From an uncultured Clostridia bacterium (GTDB taxonomy: Bacteria > Bacillota > Clostridia > TANB77 > CAG-508), in the NCBI GenBank assembly GCA_934154805.1, contig CAKPGM010000021.1, forward strand, positions 1 to 16,441: a stretch of 16,441 nt of DNA, given 5' to 3'. Made by a program: the position numbers and the translations under genes. This document shows, piece by piece, positions 7,581 through 14,419 of this stretch. The notes below the pieces were generated by a model that had not been told where the DNA came from, searched no databases, and worked only from the letters and a program-made list of their open reading frames with translations. The stretch's first letter is position 1. Each line of letters opens with the position of its first letter.

Positions 7581-7605
7581 GTTGAGAAAATATATTTTTC
7601 TCAAC
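7581..7605 (+). promoter_or_regulatory. Perfect hairpin between infB and rbfA
   Basis: GTTGAGAAAA (7581-7590) and TTTTCTCAAC (7596-7605) are exact inverted repeats with a TATAT loop, starting at the base after the infB stop codon. The following sequence (TAGGCTTG) has no T-run, so complete termination is not expected. A processing site or a 3' stabilising element is more likely. Confidence 0.55.
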
Positions 7606-7640
7606 TAGGCTTGTAAATAAAAGAGAAATGAGGTCAAAAT

Positions 7641-8021
7641 ATGAGTAAAAATGAAGCAAGACTAGGCAGAGTTAATGAGGAATTAATGAAGGCTATAAGT
7701 CATATAATTACTTATGAACTAAAAAATCCAGATGTAACAGGGATGATTAGTGTAACAAGAGTTAAAGTTACACCTGACCTAAAATATGCAAAAGTATATG
7801 TAAGCATATTAAATCCTAAGAGTGTAGAAGAAACAATGAAAGGATTAAAAGAATCTGCTGGTTTTATAAGATCACAAGTAGCAAAAACAGTTAATTTAAG
7901 AATTACACCAGAACTAGTATTTGAATATGATGACTCAATAGAAAATGGAGAAAAAATAGACAATATTTTAAAGCAGATTAGTATACAAGACAAGGCGTTA
8001 AAAGAAAAATTTAACAAGTAA
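7641..8021 (+). CDS. rbfA: Ribosome-binding factor A
   Basis: RbfA is a single KH-fold protein that binds the 30S subunit during late maturation, near the 5' helix of 16S rRNA. The 126-residue product has the family N-terminus RLGRVNEELMKAISHII, the conserved NPDVTGMISVTRVKVTPDLKYAKVYVS (family core) and RITPELVFEYDDS near the C-terminus. ATG 7641 has a GAGGTC-type ribosome binding site in GAAATGAGGTC at 7625-7635. It lies 60 bases after infB and 58 bases before nrnA, each gap containing a hairpin without a T-run, so the gene is probably co-transcribed in the infB operon. The assignment is secure. Confidence 0.94.
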   Translation: MSKNEARLGRVNEELMKAISHIITYELKNPDVTGMISVTRVKVTPDLKYAKVYVSILNPKSVEETMKGLKESAGFIRSQVAKTVNLRITPELVFEYDDSIENGEKIDNILKQISIQDKALKEKFNK

Positions 8022-8049
8022 CTATTCGAATTTAATTTGAATAGTTACT
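8017..8049 (+). promoter_or_regulatory. 14-bp hairpin overlapping the rbfA stop codon
   Basis: AGTAACTATTCGAA (8017-8030) pairs with TTTGAATAGTTACT (8036-8049), with one G-T wobble and a 5-base loop. The rbfA TAA lies in the ascending arm. The following CCTTGAAAAC has no T-run. It may affect rbfA translation termination, mRNA processing or attenuation before nrnA. Confidence 0.55.
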
Positions 8050-8079
8050 CCTTGAAAACTAAACGAAAGGAAATATAAA

Positions 8080-9030
8080 ATGACATTAGATAATATTTTA
8101 GAAGAAATAAAGAAAGCAGATAAAATAGCTATAGTCGTACATGAAAATCCAGATGGAGATGCAATTGGAAGTGCTCTTGCTATGAAATTAGCATTAGAGC
8201 AATTAGGAAAAAATGCAAATGTTATAATACCTGAATTTCCTAAAGTTTTTGAGTTCCTTCCAGGAGCAGACAAAATAATAAAAGAATCAGAAGTTGAAAA
8301 ATATGATTTAGCTATATCACTAGATTGTGCAAGTACAAAATTATTAAATGGTTGTGCAAAATACTTTGACAATGCAGAAACAAGAGTGTTAATAGATCAT
8401 CATAGCAGTAATACAATGTATGCAGATTTCAACTATGTAGATCAAGATGCACCAGCTTGTGCCCAACTTTTATTAGTAGTATTTAGCTACTTTAAAATTG
8501 AGGTTACAAAAGAAATTGGAACTTGCATATTAACAGGAATAATTACAGATACAGGCGGATTTAGATATGACGGAGTAACAGCTGAAACTTTTCACTTTGT
8601 TGCAGAACTTTGTGAAAAAGGCGTAAAAGTATCTAAAGTATATCAACAAGTATTTGCAAGTAAAACAAGAGCAAAATTTGAATTACATAGAATAGCGCTA
8701 AATAGATTAGAATTTTTGTATGACGACAAAGTTACATTTACATATGTTACTAAAGAAGATGAAGCTTTGGTTGGAGCATCTAATGGAGATTATGATGGAA
8801 TAGTAGAAAATGGCAGAGATGTAGAAAACGTAGAAGTTTCAGTATTCTTAAGAGAAACTGATAAAGGAATAAAAGTATCATTACGTTCTAAAAACTATGT
8901 TAATGTATCACAAGTTGCTATGATGTTTGGCGGAGGCGGACATATTCGTGCTGCTGGATGCACAATACAAGGAACTATTGAGCAAGCAAAGAATCAAATA
9001 TTAAACGGAGTAAAATGTTATTTAAAATAA
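8080..9030 (+). CDS. nrnA: DHH/DHHA1 phosphoesterase, NrnA (nanoRNase / pAp phosphatase)
   Basis: Bifunctional cytosolic phosphoesterase: it degrades 2-5 nucleotide RNAs and dephosphorylates 3'-phosphoadenosine 5'-phosphate. The 316-residue length matches the family. The metal-binding DHH motifs are all present: HENPDGDAIGSA (residues 21-32, with D25 and D27), SLDCAS (80-85, D82), DHH (106-108) and ITDTGGF (155-161, D157). The C-terminal DHHA1 domain carries the substrate-binding GGGGHIRAAGC. ATG 8080 follows AAAGGAAATATAAA. Its place between rbfA and truB is the usual Firmicute order, and the gap to truB is only 12 bases. Related DhhP-type enzymes acting on cyclic dinucleotide products are the main alternative. 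Confidence 0.92.
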   Translation: MTLDNILEEIKKADKIAIVVHENPDGDAIGSALAMKLALEQLGKNANVIIPEFPKVFEFLPGADKIIKESEVEKYDLAISLDCASTKLLNGCAKYFDNAETRVLIDHHSSNTMYADFNYVDQDAPACAQLLLVVFSYFKIEVTKEIGTCILTGIITDTGGFRYDGVTAETFHFVAELCEKGVKVSKVYQQVFASKTRAKFELHRIALNRLEFLYDDKVTFTYVTKEDEALVGASNGDYDGIVENGRDVENVEVSVFLRETDKGIKVSLRSKNYVNVSQVAMMFGGGGHIRAAGCTIQGTIEQAKNQILNGVKCYLK

Positions 9031-9042
9031 GCGAGAAATAAA

Positions 9043-9912
9043 ATGGATGGTATAATTATAATAAATAAAGAAAAAAACTATACTTCTAATGATGTTGTAA
9101 GCATTGTGAAAAAAATAACAAAATCTAAAGTAGGACACACTGGTACATTAGACCCTAATGCTACTGGTGTGTTACCTCTATTAATTGGAAATGCTACAAA
9201 AATATCAAAATATCTAATAAACCACGATAAAGAATATGAAGTAGTATTGCAATTAGGAATTAGAACAGAAACAGCAGATGTAGAAGGAAAAATAATTGAA
9301 GAAAAAGAAGTTACTGCAGAAATGCTAAATAAAGATAATATAGAAGAAAAATTGCAACAATTTATTGGTAAGCAGGAACAAATCCCGCCAATATATTCTG
9401 CAATTAAAGTAAATGGAAAAAAACTATATGAATATGCAAGAAAAGGGCAAGAAGTAGAACTAAAACCAAGACAAATCGAAATTTATAGTATTCAGTTAGT
9501 AGGCATAAATGAAAAAGAAAAACAAATATCATTTAAAGTAAAATGTTCAAAAGGTACATATATAAGAAGCCTTTGTGAGGACATTAGTAAAAAACTTGGA
9601 ACTGTAGGATATATGAAAGAACTAAATAGACTACAAGTAGGAGAGTTTTATATAAAAGATGCAGTGACAATATCTGAAATGAAAGAAGAAATAGAAGCGG
9701 GCAATTTAGAAAATATAATAACAATAGAAGAGATATTTAAAGATAAATCTCAAATTAAATTAACGCAAAAACAACTAGAACAATATATGAATGGTGTTAA
9801 AATAGACACGGAAAAAGAAGATGGAATTTATAAAATATATAATATGGATAATATCTTTATAGGACTTGGAATAGTTGAAAATAATAAACTAAAAAGAGAT
9901 ATCGTAATTTAA
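9043..9912 (+). CDS. truB: tRNA pseudouridine(55) synthase TruB
   Basis: Isomerises U55 in the T-loop of tRNAs to pseudouridine. The 289-residue product starts with the TruB-type MDGIIIINKEKNYTSNDVV and contains GHTGTLDPNATGVLPLLIGN (31-50), where D37 is the catalytic aspartate. Further conserved segments are KEYEVVLQLGIRTETADVEG, QIPPIYSAIKVNGKKLYEYARKG and CSKGTYIRSLCEDI. A C-terminal extension (about 230-289) resembles the PUA-like TruB tail. ATG 9043 lies 12 bases after nrnA with only a weak purine-rich site (GCGAGAA), so translational coupling is likely. The riboflavin kinase gene ribF that commonly follows is absent: the operon ends in a long hairpin at 9942-9992. Confidence 0.95.
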   Translation: MDGIIIINKEKNYTSNDVVSIVKKITKSKVGHTGTLDPNATGVLPLLIGNATKISKYLINHDKEYEVVLQLGIRTETADVEGKIIEEKEVTAEMLNKDNIEEKLQQFIGKQEQIPPIYSAIKVNGKKLYEYARKGQEVELKPRQIEIYSIQLVGINEKEKQISFKVKCSKGTYIRSLCEDISKKLGTVGYMKELNRLQVGEFYIKDAVTISEMKEEIEAGNLENIITIEEIFKDKSQIKLTQKQLEQYMNGVKIDTEKEDGIYKIYNMDNIFIGLGIVENNKLKRDIVI

Positions 9913-9941
9913 AAGATAAAATCGCTAAAGAGGGAGAATGA

Positions 9942-9992
9942 AGTGCACCCCAAATGTTAGACAAAAATCTAACGTTTGGAGGTGTATTTTTT
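9942..9992. terminator. Long terminator hairpin resembling an IS3-type element end
   Basis: CACCCCAAATGTTAGA (9946-9961) pairs with TCTAACGTTTGGAGGTG (9968-9984), with one bulge and one wobble. The pairing extends outward to 9942/9988 through G-T wobbles. A run of six T follows (9987-9992), so it should terminate truB transcription. The element closes the gap between truB and the convergent gerC-like gene. From memory, the text TGCACCCCAAATGTTAGAC with its inverted partner looks like the terminal inverted repeat plus subterminal hairpin of IS3-family (IS150-like) elements. No transposase is present, so it would be a remnant or a MITE-like copy. Confidence 0.65.
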
Positions 9993-10001
9993 ATATATTA
10001 A

Positions 10002-11279
10002 TTATAGGAAAGTATAACCGGACTTAACTTTAGAATCGACTTTTACATTAAAAGTGCTATTCTGATAATTATCTAACCAATTATAATCATTCCAATCCTG
10101 TAATGTGACAAAATATTTTACAGCATATTTTCCAAAACCATCTATATCCGCATTGTATTCTTTAGCGGTTTTGTACAGATATTCAGAAATGACCTTTTGC
10201 AGATAATTGTTGCAAGCTTCTTCTATAAGATTGATATGCTCGGAAGTGAAGTAATTGGCTTTGTCAAGTGCGGCATCTTCAGTTGTAGAAATAATCTTTA
10301 CCTTTAATTTTATATTAGAAGAGATATAAGGTGTACCATTTACAAATTGGACCCTATTCTTGGTCTTGTGAGCAAGTCTAACATTAATATCTAAATTCTC
10401 GGAATCACCAATCGGATTTGGAATACTAATATTGCAAGATTTCAAATCATTAGAGATAATCAGATGGCAAATAGACTCCAGACCAGTTAGTTCGCCCACA
10501 AGAGTATCATATCTAAAAACTGCAAGTCCCATATTCTCAAGATTACCAGAAGAATTTATTGGAGATTCACCGGCCTTATAAGAACTGTCTTTATTTGTTA
10601 AATCTGTAGAACTCTTATTACTAGAACTTTCGCCAACAGATGAATTAGTTATATCACCAGTATTAATAGAGCCAAGAATTGCAACAGGTTGCATAAAATA
10701 ATCTACTTGATTAGAGAAGAAATTAAGCAAAGAAATATTTTGAGTATAACCTGTATATTCACTTGAGGCTGATGCAACATCATAATATCTGGAAGAAAGA
10801 GATTCAAGCAAAGGGCTAGAGTGTTCTAAAAAATCTTTTGCAGAACATTTACTAACAACAATGTTAGCCTGAGAACTTACCTCAACACTATTTAATAAAG
10901 TATATAAATATGTTGCTACTCCCTTAGAAGCTATCTCTTCAGAAAAAACAATAACTTTACAATGTCCCATATTAAGCTTTTTACTAATATAACTATTAAA
11001 TAAGTTTATACCAGATTCTATGGACGAACACTCTATCGAATTTACAATGTTATTAGAAGACTGACTTGAACTACCAGACTTTTCTGAACTTCCGCCAGGC
11101 TTGGCAATTTGAACACTAAGTTCAATGTTATTATTTGTACCAACATCAATTCCTAAGGCAAGAACATAAGAAAGTTTATCAATATTATTAGTACTGTAAA
11201 TTCCAGAAAAGGCGATAGCAAACACGGCAATTATAATACATATAATAAATATAGTTCTAAAACTTTTTAAAATCTTCAT
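10002..11279 (-). CDS. gerC: Ger(x)C family spore germination protein (GerAC-like)
   Basis: C subunit of a GerA-type germinant receptor, which acts at the outer face of the spore inner membrane. The 425-residue product has an N-terminal hydrophobic helix (about 9-25), then the family start NIDKLSYVLALGIDVG, a Ser-rich linker (about 64-75), and SYISKKLNMGHCKVIVFSEEIA typical of domain 1. The C-terminal region (NLIEEACNNYLQKVISEYLYKTAKEYNADIDGFG, split here at family-like helices) matches the Ger(x)C tail. Known GerC proteins are lipoproteins; here the expected lipobox reads FSGIY (24-28), with Ile in place of Cys, so the protein may stay anchored by its uncleaved helix. ATG 11279 has AGGAG at 11288-11292. 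The gene starts 11 bases after gerB. Confidence 0.88.
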   Translation of the reverse strand: MKILKSFRTIFIICIIIAVFAIAFSGIYSTNNIDKLSYVLALGIDVGTNNNIELSVQIAKPGGSSEKSGSSSQSSNNIVNSIECSSIESGINLFNSYISKKLNMGHCKVIVFSEEIASKGVATYLYTLLNSVEVSSQANIVVSKCSAKDFLEHSSPLLESLSSRYYDVASASSEYTGYTQNISLLNFFSNQVDYFMQPVAILGSINTGDITNSSVGESSSNKSSTDLTNKDSSYKAGESPINSSGNLENMGLAVFRYDTLVGELTGLESICHLIISNDLKSCNISIPNPIGDSENLDINVRLAHKTKNRVQFVNGTPYISSNIKLKVKIISTTEDAALDKANYFTSEHINLIEEACNNYLQKVISEYLYKTAKEYNADIDGFGKYAVKYFVTLQDWNDYNWLDNYQNSTFNVKVDSKVKSGYTFL

Positions 11280-11290
11280 ATTTAAAACTC

Positions 11291-12403
11291 CTATTCTTTA
11301 AGAACATCATAATCATTTTTGTGAATCTTTTTATACTTTATATTTGCAAAGATCAATATAAGAGGTAGCAATATAAAAAGTAAAGGACCAGAAATATATT
11401 TGTAAGCAAAAAGCCACCAATCACGAGCCTGTATAATACTTTGTGGAATTAAACTTGTAAAGAAAAGCAGAATTCCAATAGGTATTATTAAAGGCTTTAC
11501 ATGTCTTACTTTTAAAAGTTTTTTTACAATTTGTAAAAGGAACATACAAGCAACATTTAAATAAGACATAATCGAAATAATCCAAGTAAACACAAACATA
11601 GATTCAGGATGCTGTACATACTTTCCAAATTCATTATTAGAAAGCAATAAATATAAAGGCGTTATCTTTCTAATTTTTGTACTAAAAGAAAATGGAAGTA
11701 GCAAGGTTACGATAGAAAGAACAAGAAGAAGTCCAGCAATAACAGTCGATATAATACTAATCTTCTTGAAATCTGTCTTATTCTCCAACATAGGAGGCAT
11801 TAAATACAAAATAATTAATCCATTAAATGCAAAAATATCAGAAAGCCCAACAACAAAAGTTTGATAAGCTCCATAGCCAAGTATAGGAAAAATTCTTTGT
11901 ATAGTTATAGAAGGAAAGACAAATATACAAACCAATATAATTCCAGCAATAATGGAAAAACATAGCAATACATTAGAATTTATTATACTCTTAGAACCAA
12001 TCCAATTTGCCACAACACATACTACAATAAAGAATGCAAGAATATATGTTATTGGTACATCAGGGAAATATAAAATTCTCAAAATCTCAGAAAAATCTCT
12101 TAAAAGTGTGAAAGTGAAAAATATAAAATAGCAAATCAAAACAACCCCAACAAGATTTTTTAGAAATTTCCCTCCTAAAAACTCAGAAATATCAATAATA
12201 TCTTTACCCGCAAATCTTCTAAACAATTTCGTAATAAGAAAAACAAAAAGCAGAGTAATAATACATATATAAATAACATTTAAAAGTGCAGCAGATCCAC
12301 AAGACATAATAATTGTTTGAGGAAGACTGATAGTTAATCTATTAATTACAACTATTAAAACTAAAGCAATAGCTTCAACTGTACTAACTTTATTGACACT
12401 CAA
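11291..12403 (-). CDS. gerB: GerB-type spore germination permease (GerAB-like)
   Basis: Membrane subunit of a GerA-type germinant receptor, from the APC transporter superfamily; in known receptors it binds small germinants such as amino acids. About ten hydrophobic segments are visible across 370 residues, from AIALVLIVVINRL near the N-terminus to LLFILLPLILIFANI near the C-terminus, as expected for the spore germination permease family. Family-like elements are DWWLFAYKYISGP near the end and HPESMFVFTWIISI in the later half. The open frame extends to a TTG at 12424, but AAGGAG lies inside that extension (12412-12417), eight bases before a second TTG at 12403, which I take as the start. The stop TAG overlaps the gerC ribosome binding site, so gerB and gerC are translationally linked. 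Confidence 0.9.
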   Translation of the reverse strand: MSVNKVSTVEAIALVLIVVINRLTISLPQTIIMSCGSAALLNVIYICIITLLFVFLITKLFRRFAGKDIIDISEFLGGKFLKNLVGVVLICYFIFFTFTLLRDFSEILRILYFPDVPITYILAFFIVVCVVANWIGSKSIINSNVLLCFSIIAGIILVCIFVFPSITIQRIFPILGYGAYQTFVVGLSDIFAFNGLIILYLMPPMLENKTDFKKISIISTVIAGLLLVLSIVTLLLPFSFSTKIRKITPLYLLLSNNEFGKYVQHPESMFVFTWIISIMSYLNVACMFLLQIVKKLLKVRHVKPLIIPIGILLFFTSLIPQSIIQARDWWLFAYKYISGPLLFILLPLILIFANIKYKKIHKNDYDVLKE

Positions 12404-12411
12404 TGTAAATA

Positions 12412-12417
12412 CTCCTT
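12412..12417 (-). promoter_or_regulatory. Ribosome binding site deciding the gerB start
   Basis: On the minus strand AAGGAG ends eight bases before TTG 12403. It lies within the upstream extension of the open frame, so the TTG at 12424 is unlikely to be used. Confidence 0.65.
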
Positions 12418-12453
12418 TATACAAAAATTTGAATTTTAAAAGGATCCATAACC

Positions 12454-14259
12454 TTATCTTTTATTATATCTCCATTTCATACTTATATCATCTTGAATCT
12501 TTGGCCTCTTAGACTTAAGGAAACTAGGACGATTTTCTCTTTTCCAAGTAGGAGCTAAAATAGTACCATTGCCTGTTCTAGGTTTTTGGAACATATTAAT
12601 TTCAAAGAAATGAACTCCAAAGGATTTTAGATTGCATAAAATAATTAGGTGAATACAGAAACCTGCAGCAAGTCCCAAGAAACCTGCAATGGCACCTAAA
12701 ATGATATAAAAGAATCGCATAATTCTAAAATGAAATCCCAGAGAGAAATCAGGAACGGCAAAAGAACATATAGCAGTAATAGACACTATAATGATAAGTA
12801 TTGGACTTACCACATTTGCCTCAACTGCTGCCTGCCCCAAGATTAAAGCACCAACAATACCAATTGTTGGACCAATAGGGGAGGGAACTCTAATACTAGC
12901 TTCTCGGATAAGCTCAAAAGAAAATTCCATGACGAGAATTTCAAATAGAATAGGAAAAGGAACACTCTCTCTTGAAGCAACAATTGCAAACAGTAATTCT
13001 GTTGGAATAACCTCTTGATGAAAGTTAGTAATAGCAATGTAAAGACCTGGCAAAAACAATGAAATTACAAATGCGATAATCCTTAATACTCTTATGAAAT
13101 TTGAATATTGATGTTTTAAATTTAAATCCTCGGACGAATCAAGAAAGTCTGAAAATATAGCAGGTACAACCAGTGCATAAGGACTTCCGTTTACTAAAAC
13201 TACAACTCTACCAACAAAGAGTAGATTACAGGCCCTATCAGGTCTTTCCGTAGAAACCATTTGAGGAATACTCGAATTATCATCATCTTGAATAAGCTGT
13301 TCTAATTGTCCAGAAGAAATTAAATAATCAACACCAAGATTATTAATACGATATTTAACTTCAGCAACTAAATCGGAATTAGCAACATTTTTTAAATAAC
13401 AAACAGCACAAGGAGTTTTGCTAATCTTACCAACATTGGTAGACTCAATAATTAAATTCTCGTTATTAACATAGCGTCTTAGCAAAGAAGTATTAGTACG
13501 CAAATTTTCTGTAAAACCAACTTGAGCACCTCTAATAACAATCTCGTTCTCGGGATTTCCAAGACCACGTTGACTAAAACCTTTGACCTCTATATCAAAA
13601 GCAAAATTTATAGTATCTAAAAACAATGCACAATTACCAGCATTAATACCAGCTATAATATCATCAAACTTAGTAAATTTATTTACAGCATTCTGAGGAA
13701 GCAAACAAGTAGAAATGTATTCTAAAATGTCGAATTTTTTTACTTTTCTAACAGTAATATTATTAGTCTTAACTTCAGACAAGACTCTATTCTGAGAGCC
13801 GTCAAAAGAATTGGCAGTATTCTTTAACATCAAAGGTTTTAAAATAAAATTATTAATCATATCAGAATTAATCATACCATCAATGAAAACAAGAAAAGCC
13901 TTGTATTGCTTACCTCTGGCATTTAAAGTGAATTCGCGAATAATAATATCGGAATTGACCATACTATTAAATCTAACTTTAATATACTCTAAATTAACAT
14001 CCAAAGACTGAAAAACAGTATCCTTGCTAGTATCAAAACACTGTAAACTTTCATTTCTAAGTTCTAAGTTCTCATTACTAGAAGGAAAGGTTGTACTCTT
14101 ATCAATTACAACAGAATTTGTAGTTTCTCCAATAGTAAAATCATAATCTGTTGGATTGTCTTCATAGAAGATTTTATGAAGATATTGTTTAACAGAGTCG
14201 ACAATAGATGAAATACTCTTTTGGTTATTTGGTTTTGCGCTAATTTTATTTTCTTTCAA
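12454..14259 (-). CDS. gerA: GerA family spore germination protein (GerAA-like)
   Basis: A subunit of a GerA-type germinant receptor in the spore inner membrane. The hydrophilic N-terminal part (to about 385) contains family segments: KVRFNSMVNSDIIIREF, FLVFIDGMINSDMIN and GNCALFLDTINFAFDIEVKG. After it comes a membrane part (about 386-546) with the GerA signature FEILVMEFSFELIREASIRV and PSPIGPTIGIVGALILGQAAVEANVV. A basic Pro/Arg/Lys tail ends the protein. At 601 residues it is longer than Bacillus GerAA (about 480), mainly from extra sequence before the first conserved segment. The frame is open to 14331, but GGAGG at 14266-14270 is five bases before TTG 14259, giving MKENKIS. First gene of the minus-strand gerA-gerB-gerC operon, divergent from spoIVA; forespore (sigma-G) expression is expected but not proven. 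Confidence 0.92.
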   Translation of the reverse strand: MKENKISAKPNNQKSISSIVDSVKQYLHKIFYEDNPTDYDFTIGETTNSVVIDKSTTFPSSNENLELRNESLQCFDTSKDTVFQSLDVNLEYIKVRFNSMVNSDIIIREFTLNARGKQYKAFLVFIDGMINSDMINNFILKPLMLKNTANSFDGSQNRVLSEVKTNNITVRKVKKFDILEYISTCLLPQNAVNKFTKFDDIIAGINAGNCALFLDTINFAFDIEVKGFSQRGLGNPENEIVIRGAQVGFTENLRTNTSLLRRYVNNENLIIESTNVGKISKTPCAVCYLKNVANSDLVAEVKYRINNLGVDYLISSGQLEQLIQDDDNSSIPQMVSTERPDRACNLLFVGRVVVLVNGSPYALVVPAIFSDFLDSSEDLNLKHQYSNFIRVLRIIAFVISLFLPGLYIAITNFHQEVIPTELLFAIVASRESVPFPILFEILVMEFSFELIREASIRVPSPIGPTIGIVGALILGQAAVEANVVSPILIIIVSITAICSFAVPDFSLGFHFRIMRFFYIILGAIAGFLGLAAGFCIHLIILCNLKSFGVHFFEINMFQKPRTGNGTILAPTWKRENRPSFLKSKRPKIQDDISMKWRYNKR

Positions 14260-14264
14260 AATAA

Positions 14265-14270
14265 GCCTCC
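14265..14270 (-). promoter_or_regulatory. Ribosome binding site deciding the gerA start
   Basis: GGAGGC on the minus strand precedes TTG 14259 by five bases. The 24-residue upstream open extension is AT-rich, has no ribosome binding site for its ATG at 14331, and encodes Phe/Tyr-rich low-complexity sequence, so it is most likely untranslated leader. Confidence 0.7.
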
Positions 14271-14401
14271 ATAAAAAATATTTATAATAGTTTTTACTAA
14301 AAATATAAAAATATGTAAAAAAATTATGCATAACTTTTAGACTGCTTAATATACATTAAATAAAGTTAATTGTACAAACAGATTAAACAATTGAAAATTT
14401 T

Positions 14402-14408
14402 AAGGAGG
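14402..14408 (+). promoter_or_regulatory. Ribosome binding site of spoIVA
   Basis: AAGGAGG lies 11 bases before ATG 14420, a slightly long spacing. The 160-base gap between the gerA and spoIVA starts must hold two divergent promoters. It is so AT-rich that I cannot assign them with confidence. Confidence 0.6.
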
Positions 14409-14419
14409 TAAATAAATCA

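Noticed and set aside
12791..13018. Plus-strand open frame opposite gerA
   Set aside because: It lies antisense to the most conserved GerA signature region with no start signals; the minus-strand gene explains the sequence.
14301..14329. Sigma-G-like promoter for gerA (GCATA, 17 bases, TATATTT on the minus strand)
   Set aside because: The -10 match is partial and the interval is almost pure A/T, so such matches are expected by chance.
12424..14331. Longer starts for gerA (ATG 14331) and gerB (TTG 12424)
   Set aside because: Ribosome binding sites lie inside both extensions and point to TTG 14259 and TTG 12403.
14347..14378. Sigma-E-like promoter for spoIVA (TAATAT and TGTACAAA)
   Set aside because: Spacing is longer than the usual sigma-E spacing and the -10 is imperfect; mentioned only as a candidate.
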